Source: Nitrospira sp.
GTDB lineage: Bacteria > Nitrospirota > Thermodesulfovibrionia > Thermodesulfovibrionales > SM23-35
Direction of reading: 5' to 3'
Assembly: GCA_016873615.1 (NCBI GenBank)
Contig: VGWX01000022.1
Span: 1 to 33,795 of the forward strand
Length of the DNA stretch: 33,795 nucleotides
Of the stretch, positions 25,382 through 33,135 are shown piece after piece (the stretch's first letter is position 1; each line of letters begins with the position of its first letter). A program made the position numbers and the translations under genes. The notes beneath the pieces are model-generated. The model saw only the letters and a list, made by a program, of their open reading frames with translations, made no database searches and had not been told where the DNA came from.

Positions 25382-26269
25382 TTACTTCTTTCCCCCCATC
25401 AATAATTCCGGATGAAGTTCAATATTTGCCTCTTTCATCGCTTTCTCTAAAAACTCTGTAACCTTTGTTTTAGTGCGTTCCTGAAGCAGCTTCTGCCTAA
25501 TTTTTTCTTTTGCAGTATCAAAGGGCTCCATTCCAGGCTCTTTCTTTTCTTCAACCTTGATAATATGATATCCGAATTGCGTTTCTACGATTTCACTTAC
25601 TTCTCCGGGTTTTAAAGAAAAAGCTGCATCTTCAAAAGGCGTTACCATCCTTCCTTTTGGGAAAAATCCTAATTCGCCTCCCTTGGGTTTAGAGCCTGTA
25701 TCATCTGATACATCGGATGCGAGTTTTGCAAAATCTTCACCGGCTTTTATCTTTTTGAGAATTTCCCCGGCTTTTTCTTTGGCTTTTTTCTTATCGTTAT
25801 CAGAAGCAGAGGGATCGGTTTTGATGAGTATATGCCGCGACCTTACCATCTCAGGCGTTTTGAATTCATCTTTATGACTTTCGTAATAAGCCTTTATATC
25901 TTCTTCTGAAACCTCCACTTTGTTCGTGACTTCTTTTTTCAGGTACTCAATTGCGATATAATTGTCCTTGAGCAGTTCCAGTTGCTCTTTTAATTCAGGA
26001 TTTTTATCAAAACCTTTCTTTTTTGCAAGTTTAGATATTACGATTCCCTGAACATACTGTTGGAGCAGATTCTCTTTCAACTGGGGATTTTTTTCTATAA
26101 GTTTCTGTTTTTCACTGTCAAGATATCCGAGCATTTTGTTGAATTCCGAGATTGTTATTTTCCTGTCTCCAATTTTAGCCACAACGTCATCATCCTTAGC
26201 TGATACATTGCCATGAATGAATACCATTGCCAACAACAAACTTACAACGATTCCAAAATATTTGCGCAT
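25382..26269 (-). CDS. Exported parvulin-type peptidyl-prolyl isomerase (PpiC/PrsA/SurA-like)
   Basis: The 295-aa protein has a signal peptide (residues 1-24, cleavage near N-V-S-A) without an obvious lipobox. Next come a SurA_N/PrsA-like helical chaperone part (about 25-140, D-R-K-I-T-I-S-E-F-N) and a PpiC rotamase domain (about 140-245). The rotamase shows S-R-H-I-L-I, G-G-E-L-G-F-F and F-G-Y-H-I-I motifs. It should assist folding of exported proteins in the periplasm. The start is supported by GGAGGAG, with a promoter at 26324-26353. Confidence 0.93.
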   Translation of the reverse strand: MRKYFGIVVSLLLAMVFIHGNVSAKDDDVVAKIGDRKITISEFNKMLGYLDSEKQKLIEKNPQLKENLLQQYVQGIVISKLAKKKGFDKNPELKEQLELLKDNYIAIEYLKKEVTNKVEVSEEDIKAYYESHKDEFKTPEMVRSRHILIKTDPSASDNDKKKAKEKAGEILKKIKAGEDFAKLASDVSDDTGSKPKGGELGFFPKGRMVTPFEDAAFSLKPGEVSEIVETQFGYHIIKVEEKKEPGMEPFDTAKEKIRQKLLQERTKTKVTEFLEKAMKEANIELHPELLMGGKK

Positions 26270-26323
26270 AGATAACGCTCCTCCATATATTGAATTTTAT
26301 TGAACGAAAGCATACAGAAAAAA

Positions 26324-26353
26324 TATATAAACACAAAATCAACGAAATGTCAA
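26324..26353 (-). promoter_or_regulatory. Candidate sigma-70 promoter of the parvulin gene
   Basis: On the minus strand a perfect TTGACA (26348-26353) and TATATA (26324-26329) are 18 bp apart. The predicted start near 26317 gives a leader of about 48 nt. Confidence 0.55.
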
Positions 26354-26452
26354 ACTACTCATGATTTCTAAATAATTCTTTCAAGTGTTTATAGACAAAT
26401 ACCCTTTCAATGAAATTCTCAATAAGCTCTGGTTTATTTTGAGTATTTTAAT

Positions 26453-26480
26453 TTTACAGTCTTTGCCCTTAAGTTATAAT
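26453..26480 (+). promoter_or_regulatory. Candidate sigma-70 promoter of the SRPBCC gene
   Basis: TTTACA (26453-26458) and a perfect TATAAT (26475-26480) are 16 bp apart, about 77 bp before the ATG at 26557. A perfect palindrome TGATAAAATTTATCA lies at 26508-26522, about 20-35 bp after the predicted start, and could be an operator. Confidence 0.5.
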
Positions 26481-26556
26481 CAGAAAATGCATCTGATAAA
26501 AAGAATGTGATAAAATTTATCAATAACAAGTATCCGTCGCAAATGATTTTATTGGC

Positions 26557-26982
26557 ATGATCATTAAGGAATCTATAATTATTAATGCAGCTATGAGTAA
26601 AGTATGGGATACATTTACTGATCTGACGTGCTGGATTAACTGGAACAGTGTTATGAAAAACGTCAGCTCAGAGGAAAAATGCCTTACAAACGGTAAAAAC
26701 CTTAAATGTTGTTTCAGGCCTTTTATCTTTCCGATTCAAATGAGGATCAAGGTTGAAGAAATAATACCCTATGAACGTATAGTATGGTCTGCAAGGAAAA
26801 AAGGATTATTCGCATTTCACGAATTCTTCTTTCAAAAGAATGAAAGAGGCGTCCTGGTCACAAGCAAGGAGACCTTTTCAGGCTTTCTCGCCGGAGCATC
26901 CGGTTTGTTGCTGCCTGAAAAGAGGATGAGATCACTGACAAGGACTTTTCTGAAGGATATTAAAAAAGCTGCAGAGAGTTAA
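26557..26982 (+). CDS. SRPBCC (START-like) ligand-binding protein
   Basis: The 141-aa protein fits the SRPBCC/polyketide-cyclase fold: an N-terminal strand I-I-I-N-A, then helix S-K-V-W-D-T-F-T-D and W-I-N-W-N (typical v-W-x-x-l-x-D-...-W-x-x-W pattern), a run of strands, and a long C-terminal helix. The fold binds hydrophobic ligands in a deep pocket; ligand and role are unknown. It has no Shine-Dalgarno close to the ATG. It is monocistronic and ends 19 bp from the convergent transketolase stop. Confidence 0.8.
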   Translation: MIIKESIIINAAMSKVWDTFTDLTCWINWNSVMKNVSSEEKCLTNGKNLKCCFRPFIFPIQMRIKVEEIIPYERIVWSARKKGLFAFHEFFFQKNERGVLVTSKETFSGFLAGASGLLLPEKRMRSLTRTFLKDIKKAAES

Positions 26983-27001
26983 ATGAAGAAAGATTAGAGG
27001 T

Positions 27002-28834
27002 TTATATTATTTCCTTTGCCTTTTTTATGATCGCATTTGCCGATATCTCTTCATAATCAAGGAGTTCTCCCGGTTTCCCGCTTTTTGGCATTTTTCTTAC
27101 TGATAATGAATAAACAGGCGCTGCTACAGCGCCAAGCGCAGTCTTTACAGCTTCTCCAATACCTCCCTCTGTAAAATGATCTTCAACGGTAATAATTGCT
27201 TTAGAGGCCTGAGCAGCTTCATGTATTGTTGCCTGATCAAGAGGCTTAATGCTGTAAAGGTCAATGACACGAACGAAGATGCCTTCTTTCAGGAGTTCGC
27301 TGTAAGCATTCAGCGCTTCATGAAGTGTTATCCCGGCAGCAATAATTGTTATATGATCATTATCGCTTTTCCTCAATACTTTGCAGCCTCCAATACGGAA
27401 ATTCTCGTTGTTTTTATACAGGATTGGAGTGTCTTTTCTTGTAGTGCGCAGGTAAACAATTCCAGGATGTTTTGCGGCTTCTTCGACAAGTTTTTCTGTG
27501 GATACAGCGTCTGAAGGATAAAGGACTACGCTATTCAGCACAGACCTGAACATGGCAATATCCTCAAGCCCCATCTGGGACGGGCCATCCTCGCCGATGG
27601 ATACGCCTGCATGAGAACCCGAAAATTTTATATTGGGATCTGAATACTGGCACATCCTGATCTGATCGAATGCGCGGGTAAAAAATGCTGCAAAGGTTGA
27701 AATAAAAGGCATTTTACCGCGACGGGATAGGCCTAATGCTGTCCCTACCATATTCTGTTCTGCTATGAACATCTCGAAGAACCTCTCAGGGTATGCTTCT
27801 TTGAATATCCCGGCAAAGGTCGAATTACTCACCTCAGCGTCCAGGACCACCATGTCCGGGAATTGGGGAAAAATACGGACGAGAGCCTTGCCATATGCCT
27901 TACGTGTGGCAACATGTTTGTCATCCGGATAGTATATGCTTTGTGGTTTTTGGGGCAGCTTTGTTTCCGGTCTGAGATTCTCCGGTTTGCTAATTTCACC
28001 CCTAACTGAAATATCCACCGTACCAAGTTCCCTTAATGCCAGATTCAATTCGTCTCTATTGAGAGTTTTTCCATGCCATCCATCATGATCCTCAAGGAAA
28101 GAGACCCCTTTGCCTTTCTTGGTACCGGCAATAATCATAACAGGTTTATTTTTAGACCTTAGAGTCTTTTTAAAGGCGATCAGGATTTCCTGAAAAGAAT
28201 GGCCATCAATTACGATTGTTTTCCATCCGAATGAAGAAATCCTCTTTTGGTAAGCCTTCAGATCGTGGCCGTACATTGTTTCTCCGCGCTGTCCAAGACG
28301 GTTTACGTCGATAATCCCGACAAGATTATCTAATTTGTAATAGGCTGCAATCTGCATTGCTTCCCACTGTGAACCCTCAGACATCTCGCTATCGCCGAGC
28401 AGCACATAAGTTCTGTAGGGAAGCTTATCGATAAATTTCGCGTTCAGGGCCATTCCGACTCCAATCGAAAGTCCCTGACCCAATGAACCTGTTGCTGCTT
28501 CAGTGTATCTGAAATTTGCGGTAGGGTGACCTTCAAGGGGACTGCTGAATTTCCTCATGGTCATCAGTTCTTTTTCCGTCAATTTTCCAGCAACACACCA
28601 CAGAGCATAAAAAAGAGGAGAGGCATGGCCTTTGGAAAATATTAACCTGTCGTTATTAGGATGTTCCGGCTTATCTGCATCGAATCTGAAAATACCGCTG
28701 AAAAAAAGAACCGTCATTAAATCAGTTGCAGACAGAGAAGATGTCGGATGTCCTGACCCGGCCTCAGTTGTTGAAGCAAGTATATGGTAACGGATTAATT
28801 TTGCTGTTTTTTCGAATTTCTTGATATCTGCCAT
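27002..28834 (-). CDS. tkt: Transketolase (single-chain)
   Basis: Transketolase moves two-carbon units in the non-oxidative pentose phosphate pathway using ThDP and Mg2+. The 610-aa chain is the shorter form related to animal-type enzymes. An N-terminal ThDP domain has S-G-H-P, K-G-H-A-S, and L-L-G-D-S-E-M-S-E-G (the usual GDG is GDS here) followed by N-R-L-G-Q. A Pyr domain has the F-I-A-E-Q-N catalytic Glu region, and a C-terminal domain completes it. No Shine-Dalgarno precedes ATG 28834; instead the U-tract of the terminator hairpin at 28850-28874 reaches almost to the start codon. Confidence 0.93.
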   Translation of the reverse strand: MADIKKFEKTAKLIRYHILASTTEAGSGHPTSSLSATDLMTVLFFSGIFRFDADKPEHPNNDRLIFSKGHASPLFYALWCVAGKLTEKELMTMRKFSSPLEGHPTANFRYTEAATGSLGQGLSIGVGMALNAKFIDKLPYRTYVLLGDSEMSEGSQWEAMQIAAYYKLDNLVGIIDVNRLGQRGETMYGHDLKAYQKRISSFGWKTIVIDGHSFQEILIAFKKTLRSKNKPVMIIAGTKKGKGVSFLEDHDGWHGKTLNRDELNLALRELGTVDISVRGEISKPENLRPETKLPQKPQSIYYPDDKHVATRKAYGKALVRIFPQFPDMVVLDAEVSNSTFAGIFKEAYPERFFEMFIAEQNMVGTALGLSRRGKMPFISTFAAFFTRAFDQIRMCQYSDPNIKFSGSHAGVSIGEDGPSQMGLEDIAMFRSVLNSVVLYPSDAVSTEKLVEEAAKHPGIVYLRTTRKDTPILYKNNENFRIGGCKVLRKSDNDHITIIAAGITLHEALNAYSELLKEGIFVRVIDLYSIKPLDQATIHEAAQASKAIITVEDHFTEGGIGEAVKTALGAVAAPVYSLSVRKMPKSGKPGELLDYEEISANAIIKKAKEII

Positions 28835-28849
28835 TAAACAAAAAGGGAA

Positions 28850-28874
28850 GGGGGATGGCTAAGCCATTGCCCCC
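28850..28874 (-). terminator. Rho-independent terminator after the cytochrome P460 gene
   Basis: Read on the minus strand, GGGGG-(CA)-ATGGC pairs with GCCAT-CCCCC over a 3-nt loop and is followed by TTCCCTTTTTG. It lies between the P460 stop (28888) and the transketolase ATG (28834), so it ends the P460 transcript or attenuates readthrough into transketolase. Confidence 0.7.
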
Positions 28875-28887
28875 GTTCTTTTCCGTC

Positions 28888-29418
28888 TTATTTCAGCGAA
28901 CCTGTATAGATGTAATCGTTATCTTTTTTAACGCTATGGCATTTGATGCAGGCTTCTACTTTCCCCTCGGCTTCAACCTTTCCATCAGGGGCGTATTTTG
29001 CCCAGAACCAGTCGCCGGCGTCAGGGTTGTAAGCTCTTACTTTATACATCACAGTAACAGACATAAGTTTCTTGTCAGCAGAATAGTTCTCTTTTACAAC
29101 TATTGATCCTTCAGGGAGCACGCCTTTTTTGCCCACAATGTTCATAAAAGCAGGGATGTTGACATATGTGGTTAAGAGCGAACCATGCGGCTCTGTGCCT
29201 TGATACAAGGATGTCTTTCCCGGCCACATCTTGAATTTTGCCTTGTAATCCATTTTTTTCAGTTGCTCCCATAAAATGGCCCCTTTCGGTTCAATAGCAG
29301 TGGCAGCTTGCGAGCCTCCTCTGCCACCGCCGCCACGAAAGGCCTGAGCCGGATCATTTCCAAAAAACATGATACCTGCGCTTGCCAGAATTGCAATCAA
29401 CAGCAGAATTCTTTTCAT
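28888..29418 (-). CDS. Exported monohaem cytochrome P460-family protein
   Basis: The 176-aa protein has a signal peptide (about 1-26, A-Q-A cleavage), a Gly-rich N-terminus, and a cytochrome P460 domain. Family landmarks are W-P-G-K, L-Y-Q-G-T-E-P-H-G-S-L-L-T-T-Y-V-N (about 71-87), N-P-D-A-G-D-W-F-W-A-K-Y (131-142) and one haem-c site C157-I-K-C-H161. Known P460 proteins are periplasmic and oxidise hydroxylamine, while relatives (cytochrome c'-beta) bind NO. Whether the haem-lysine crosslink exists cannot be judged here. AGGAGG precedes the ATG, and a 14-codon ORF with a perfect Shine-Dalgarno lies directly upstream. Confidence 0.88.
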   Translation of the reverse strand: MKRILLLIAILASAGIMFFGNDPAQAFRGGGGRGGSQAATAIEPKGAILWEQLKKMDYKAKFKMWPGKTSLYQGTEPHGSLLTTYVNIPAFMNIVGKKGVLPEGSIVVKENYSADKKLMSVTVMYKVRAYNPDAGDWFWAKYAPDGKVEAEGKVEACIKCHSVKKDNDYIYTGSLK

Positions 29419-29434
29419 TGTGTTCCTCCTGATA

Positions 29435-29479
29435 TTAAAATGTATTAGAAATATTATAACCTTTCACCTCTTCTGTCAT
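29435..29479 (-). CDS. Possible 14-aa leader ORF before cytochrome P460
   Basis: AAGGAGGTGA, nearly the full anti-Shine-Dalgarno complement, sits just upstream of ATG 29479. The frame encodes MTEEVKGYNISNTF and stops 16 bp before the P460 ATG. The Shine-Dalgarno is stronger than that of most full genes here. It may be a leader peptide or translational enhancer; the peptide is not recognised. Confidence 0.45.
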   Translation of the reverse strand: MTEEVKGYNISNTF

Positions 29480-29520
29480 AAATCACCTCCTTACTATTTC
29501 TTTTCCGTATTGTCAAAACA

Positions 29521-29629
29521 TAACCACAGAGATCACAGAAAAAGTATTGCATATTATAAAGATCAAATAAACAACTGAGTTCTCAGAGATTTTACAAGCT
29601 AAATTTCCCCTCTGAGTCCTCTCTGGTTA
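29521..29629. repeat. Degenerate inverted repeat (TAACCACAGAG-type element)
   Basis: TAACCACAGAGATCACAGA (29521-29539) and the imperfect reverse complement ending TCTCTGGTTA (about 29609-29629) bound about 110 bp, with a CTGAG-TT-CTCAG hairpin inside (29575-29586). The form is that of a small non-coding mobile repeat. Confidence 0.5.
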
Positions 29630-29716
29630 AATATCTCTTATTAATTTTAACAAAAAAAGCAAAATAGATGCCCTAATTATTAGAAATAAATTAAATAGGG
29701 ACACATCCCAATATTC

Positions 29717-29745
29717 TTGACATGCAAGACTATAATCGATAGAAT
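29717..29745 (+). promoter_or_regulatory. Promoter ending 5 nt before the transposase ATG (leaderless)
   Basis: TTGACA (29717-29722) and TAGAAT (29740-29745) are 17 bp apart. Only TTCCC separates the -10 box from ATG 29751. No Shine-Dalgarno is present, so a leaderless mRNA is predicted. Confidence 0.55.
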
Positions 29746-29750
29746 TTCCC

Positions 29751-30422
29751 ATGCCGAGGATTGGGCGAGCAGTTGCTGCAGGATTTCCGCACCACGTAAT
29801 TCAAAGAGGAAACAATCGAAAGCATGTCTTCTTTGATGAGAAAGACCGAAAGCAATATCTATTTCTGCTTAAGAAATATTCTGTGAAGTGGAAATCTCCG
29901 ATCATGGCATACTGCCTTATGGGCAATCATGTTCATCTGCTGACGAAACCTGAGTCGGACGAATCATTGTATAAAATGATGCAGGGTCTTACCCTCTGCT
30001 ATACGCAATATATAAACAGGTTGTACCAACGGACGGGCAGATTGTGGGAAAGTCGCTATCATTCATGCATAGTGGATCATGAGAAATACTTGTGGGCAGT
30101 AGCCCGGTACATCGAGCAAAATCCTGTACGAGCCGGTATGGTCAATAAAGCTGAAGATTATCCTTATTCAAGCGCCCGCGCTCATGTAAACGGCAGCAAG
30201 GATACAGTTTTAACAGAGGAACTCTTCAGTAATGACAGACATCCGGACTATATACTTTTGCTGCGATCCGATATTCCCCGGATAGAAATTGAACGTCTGC
30301 GATATGCTACAAAAACGGGAAGACCATTCGGCAAAGAGGGGTTTGTTGGCGATATGGAAAAGAAGCTTGAGCGAAGGCTATTGCAGCGCCCGAAAGGAAG
30401 ACCAAGAAAGGAATATAACTGA
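29751..30422 (+). CDS. REP-associated tyrosine transposase (RAYT, Y1_Tnp/IS200-like)
   Basis: The 223-aa protein has the Y1-transposase core: H-H-V-I-Q-R-G-N-N-R near the N-terminus (14-23), the HUH motif in M-G-N-H60-V-H62-L-L, and R-Y120-I-E-Q-N-P-V-R-A-G, where Y120 is the likely nucleophile. A C-terminal tail (R-P-K-G-R-P-R-K) is basic, as in DNA-binding RAYT extensions. RAYTs cut single-stranded REP hairpins and are usually domesticated single-copy genes. The frame is intact. The exact inverted repeats suggest recent mobility or maintained use. Confidence 0.93.
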   Translation: MPRIGRAVAAGFPHHVIQRGNNRKHVFFDEKDRKQYLFLLKKYSVKWKSPIMAYCLMGNHVHLLTKPESDESLYKMMQGLTLCYTQYINRLYQRTGRLWESRYHSCIVDHEKYLWAVARYIEQNPVRAGMVNKAEDYPYSSARAHVNGSKDTVLTEELFSNDRHPDYILLLRSDIPRIEIERLRYATKTGRPFGKEGFVGDMEKKLERRLLQRPKGRPRKEYN

Positions 30423-30424
30423 AA

Positions 30425-30535
30425 ATGGGATGTGTCCCTATTATTTTATTTTGCTTTTTTAGACGCCTATTGACAAGCCTCCGCAATAACGGTACAGTTC
30501 TTGAAGATATCATTGAAGGCAAACAGAACGTATAA
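30425..30535 (+). pseudogene. Possible 3' remnant of a gene cut by the transposon
   Basis: From about 30461 to the TAA at 30533-30535 the frame reads like real protein (about 24 residues ending T-V-L-E-D-I-I-E-G-K-Q-N-V). Its upstream part, from ATG 30425, runs through the transposon's right repeat and is plainly not ancestral. It sits 17 bp before the histidine kinase ATG. I infer the C-terminal end of a gene once upstream of the kinase, separated from its 5' part by the RAYT unit or a deletion. The family is not recognised. Confidence 0.35.
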
Positions 30536-30552
30536 AAGGGTAAGCATAATTC

Positions 30553-32442
30553 ATGAGAAAGGATAAATCAAAATCAAAACATGCTGATGATCATCTCAGC
30601 CGTCTATCCAAGCTTATCGAGAAACCCGGAACGCCATTAGAAGGAATATTTGAAAAACTGGTTAATCAAATTCCCCTTGCATGGCAATATCCTGAGATTA
30701 CATGCGCGAGGATAATTTTTGGAAATAAGGAATTCAAGGCAGATAATTTCAAAGATACGAAATGGAAACAGTCAGCCGATGTTATGGTTTATGGAGAAAA
30801 AGCCGGATGCGTTGAAGTGTGCTGCCTGGAAGAAAAGCCCGAATCTTATGAAGGTCCTTTTTTAAAAAAGGAAAGAGATTTGTTAGAAACAGTTGCAGGG
30901 CTATTAGGGAGAATCATCGAGCGCAAGAAGGCAGGGGATAAACTGAGAGAGGGCAAAGCAAAGTTCCGTGATTTTTTAGACCATATCAGCGACGGCATTT
31001 ATAGGCTCAATAAAGACGGATATTTTACGTTTGTGAACAAAGTGATAGTAGATAGATCGGGAATTCCTCCGGAAAAGTTTTACACCTTGCATTTTCTTGA
31101 CATTGTAATGCCGGAATACCATGAAATAGTGAAGAGGAATTTTGAAAGAGTTATTGGAGGTGAAGAAACGAACCCCTATGAATTGAGTTACAAAAGAGCT
31201 GATGGACGGATACTTAATGTAGAGGTTTACACTAAACCTATCTATGAAGGCGGAATAGTTATTGGTCTTCAGGGCGTCTCACGTGATATCACCGAGCGCA
31301 AGAAGATAGAAGAGTTGCTAAGGGAAAGCGAACAGAGATTTCGTTGCATCTTTGATTTATCTCCGCAGGCTATTGCCCTTACCGAGCTTGAAACGGGAAA
31401 AATAATTGACGTCAATAACAAATATTGTGAACTAACCGGGTATGAAAAGGAAGAGATTATAGGACGCACATCAATCGAAATCGGCCATTTCTCTGAGGAT
31501 GATAGGGACACGTTCACAAAAGAATTGAAATCAAAAGGTTATGTTTATGGATTCGAAAAGGATTTTAGGTCCAGAGATGGGTCGGTTATAAACTCACTCA
31601 TGTTCTCAAAAATTATTCAAGCAGGAAGAGATAATTTTATTATTACTATATTTATTGATATCACTTTACGTAAGCAGGCGGAAGAGAAGTTGTTACAATA
31701 CCGCAAGCACCTCGAAGAGATGGTAAAAGAACGAACAGCGGAACTGGAAAAAGCCAATATGGAACTAACTGAGGCTAAAGAGCGATTTCAGACGCTCTCC
31801 GGCAGTTTGTTGAAAATAATGGAGGATCAAAGGCGACATATAGCCAGGGAATTACATGATGAAATCGGACAACAACTGACTGTCTTGAAAATTAATCTGC
31901 AAAATGCTCAACAATTATCGAATTCTAAAGAATGCCCGAAGCCCTTAAATGACACTATGGCTATTGTTGAGAGTTTAGTTCAGGTGGTGCGCAATTTATC
32001 GCTCGAATTGAGACCTTCGGTCCTTGACGACCTTGGGCTGGCGCCGGCGCTGCGAATGTATGTAAAGCGTCTTGAGAAAGAAGCAGGAGTGGCAATAAAT
32101 TTTGTTGCAGATTCGCTATATCACAGGCTTCCTCCGGATATCGAAAACGCTTGTTTCCGTGTAGCACAGGAGGCATTAACAAATGTAATTAAACATTCTA
32201 AAGCTCAAAAAGTTGGAATAGAATTAAGGCAAGTGGAAAATAAGTTGCAACTGACTATATTTGACGATGGAATTGGCTTTGATGTACAATCTGCACTGGA
32301 ACAGGCCAAAATGGGCAGAAGTTTTGGATTGTTGGGAATACATGAGCGCATTTTCTTAGCAGGTGGTAAAATCAAAATTGAATCAACGCCTAAAAAAGGA
32401 ACTAAGATACAGGCATATTTTCCATTGCATGAAGAATCATGA
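30553..32442 (+). CDS. Cytoplasmic PAS-domain sensor histidine kinase (HisKA_3, NarX/DegS class)
   Basis: The 629-aa protein has no membrane helix. Residues about 12-125 form a GAF-like domain (A-W-Q-Y-P-E-I-T-C-A-R-I). Two PAS domains follow at about 136-250 and 258-375 (each ending D-I-T-x-R-K), then a coiled coil (380-412). The HisKA_3 dimerisation domain has phospho-acceptor H435 in A-R-E-L-H-D-E-I-G-Q-Q-L. The ATPase domain has Q-E-A-L-T-N-V-I-K-H (N box), D-D-G-I-G-F-D (G1) and G-L-L-G-I-H-E-R. The signal is probably cytosolic or redox-related but unknown. Its stop overlaps the regulator start by 4 bp (ATGA). Confidence 0.93.
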   Translation: MRKDKSKSKHADDHLSRLSKLIEKPGTPLEGIFEKLVNQIPLAWQYPEITCARIIFGNKEFKADNFKDTKWKQSADVMVYGEKAGCVEVCCLEEKPESYEGPFLKKERDLLETVAGLLGRIIERKKAGDKLREGKAKFRDFLDHISDGIYRLNKDGYFTFVNKVIVDRSGIPPEKFYTLHFLDIVMPEYHEIVKRNFERVIGGEETNPYELSYKRADGRILNVEVYTKPIYEGGIVIGLQGVSRDITERKKIEELLRESEQRFRCIFDLSPQAIALTELETGKIIDVNNKYCELTGYEKEEIIGRTSIEIGHFSEDDRDTFTKELKSKGYVYGFEKDFRSRDGSVINSLMFSKIIQAGRDNFIITIFIDITLRKQAEEKLLQYRKHLEEMVKERTAELEKANMELTEAKERFQTLSGSLLKIMEDQRRHIARELHDEIGQQLTVLKINLQNAQQLSNSKECPKPLNDTMAIVESLVQVVRNLSLELRPSVLDDLGLAPALRMYVKRLEKEAGVAINFVADSLYHRLPPDIENACFRVAQEALTNVIKHSKAQKVGIELRQVENKLQLTIFDDGIGFDVQSALEQAKMGRSFGLLGIHERIFLAGGKIKIESTPKKGTKIQAYFPLHEES

Positions 32443-33110
32443 GAGAACCTATTCGTGTAATAATTGTAGATGACCATGATCTTGTCCGCGCCGGATTTAT
32501 TTCTTTACTAAAAAACCTCAGCGGCATTCAGATAATTGCTGAGGCGGGAGAAGGTTATGAAGCATTACGTTTAATTAAAGAAAATAAACCGGATGTTGTT
32601 TTGCTGGATATAGCAATGCCCGGACTCAATGGTCTCGAGGTAGCAGACCGTATACGCAAAGAATTTCCTGAAGTGCGTGTTATTATCCTTTCCATGTATG
32701 TCAATGAAGAATATGTGTTGCAGGCAATGCGTGTTGGCGCAGCAGGATATCTGATGAAAGACTCAAAATCTGAAGAACTCGAACTTGCCATAAAAACTGT
32801 TGCGAGTGGCAAGACATATCTGAGTTCTCCTGTTTCCAAAAAGGTTATTGAGGACTACATTAAACAGCCTCTTAAGACAGGATCAATTGCGAATAAAAAC
32901 GGAGTGTATGAGAGATTGACGCCCCGTCAGCGGGAGGTAGTCCAATTAATTACTGAGGGATATACGACTAAAGAAATTGCAAAAAAGCTAAACCTCAGCG
33001 TAAAAACAATTGATGCGCATCGAACACAGATAATGGAACGTCTCGATATCCACGATATTGCAAGCCTTGTGCGATATGCCATCCAAATGGGAATAGTAAA
33101 AATAGACTAA
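32439..33110 (+). CDS. NarL/FixJ-family response regulator, partner of the PAS kinase
   Basis: The 223-aa protein has an intact receiver (D11-D12, phospho-acceptor D57, K107 in G-Y-L-M-K-D) and a LuxR-type HTH at about 152-215 (L-T-P-R-Q-R-E-V-V-Q-L, T-V/I-D-A-H). The 4-bp overlap with the HisKA_3 kinase makes them a cognate pair. Targets are unknown; the long palindrome 26 bp downstream (33136-33165) is a candidate binding site or terminator. Confidence 0.95.
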   Translation: MREPIRVIIVDDHDLVRAGFISLLKNLSGIQIIAEAGEGYEALRLIKENKPDVVLLDIAMPGLNGLEVADRIRKEFPEVRVIILSMYVNEEYVLQAMRVGAAGYLMKDSKSEELELAIKTVASGKTYLSSPVSKKVIEDYIKQPLKTGSIANKNGVYERLTPRQREVVQLITEGYTTKEIAKKLNLSVKTIDAHRTQIMERLDIHDIASLVRYAIQMGIVKID

Positions 33111-33135
33111 TAGCGTTAAATTTATTTCCACCCTT

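Larger units (their letters stand above)
29419..29750. other. 332-bp region between cytochrome P460 and the transposase
   Basis: From left to right it holds the minus-strand mini-ORF (29435-29479), a dispersed-repeat-like element (29521-29629), an A+T-rich stretch, the left transposon end (29694-29710) and the transposase promoter (29717-29745). No larger gene is evident. Confidence 0.6.
29694..30442 (+). mobile_element. RAYT-type transposase unit between 17-bp inverted repeats
   Basis: AATAGGGACACATCCCA (29694-29710) and TGGGATGTGTCCCTATT (30426-30442) are exact reverse complements flanking the transposase ORF. Each arm has a GGGA-N4-TCCC mini-hairpin as in REP sequences. A further 14-bp inverted match (AAAAAAGCAAAATA at 29653-29666 and its complement at 30447-30460) lies outside the arms. 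No target duplication is visible, as expected for HUH/Y1 transposases. Confidence 0.8.

Noticed and set aside
29717-29736. TTGACA and TATAAT as one promoter before the transposase
   Set aside because: They are only 8 bp apart. TTGACA with TAGAAT at 29740 has the correct 17-bp spacing.
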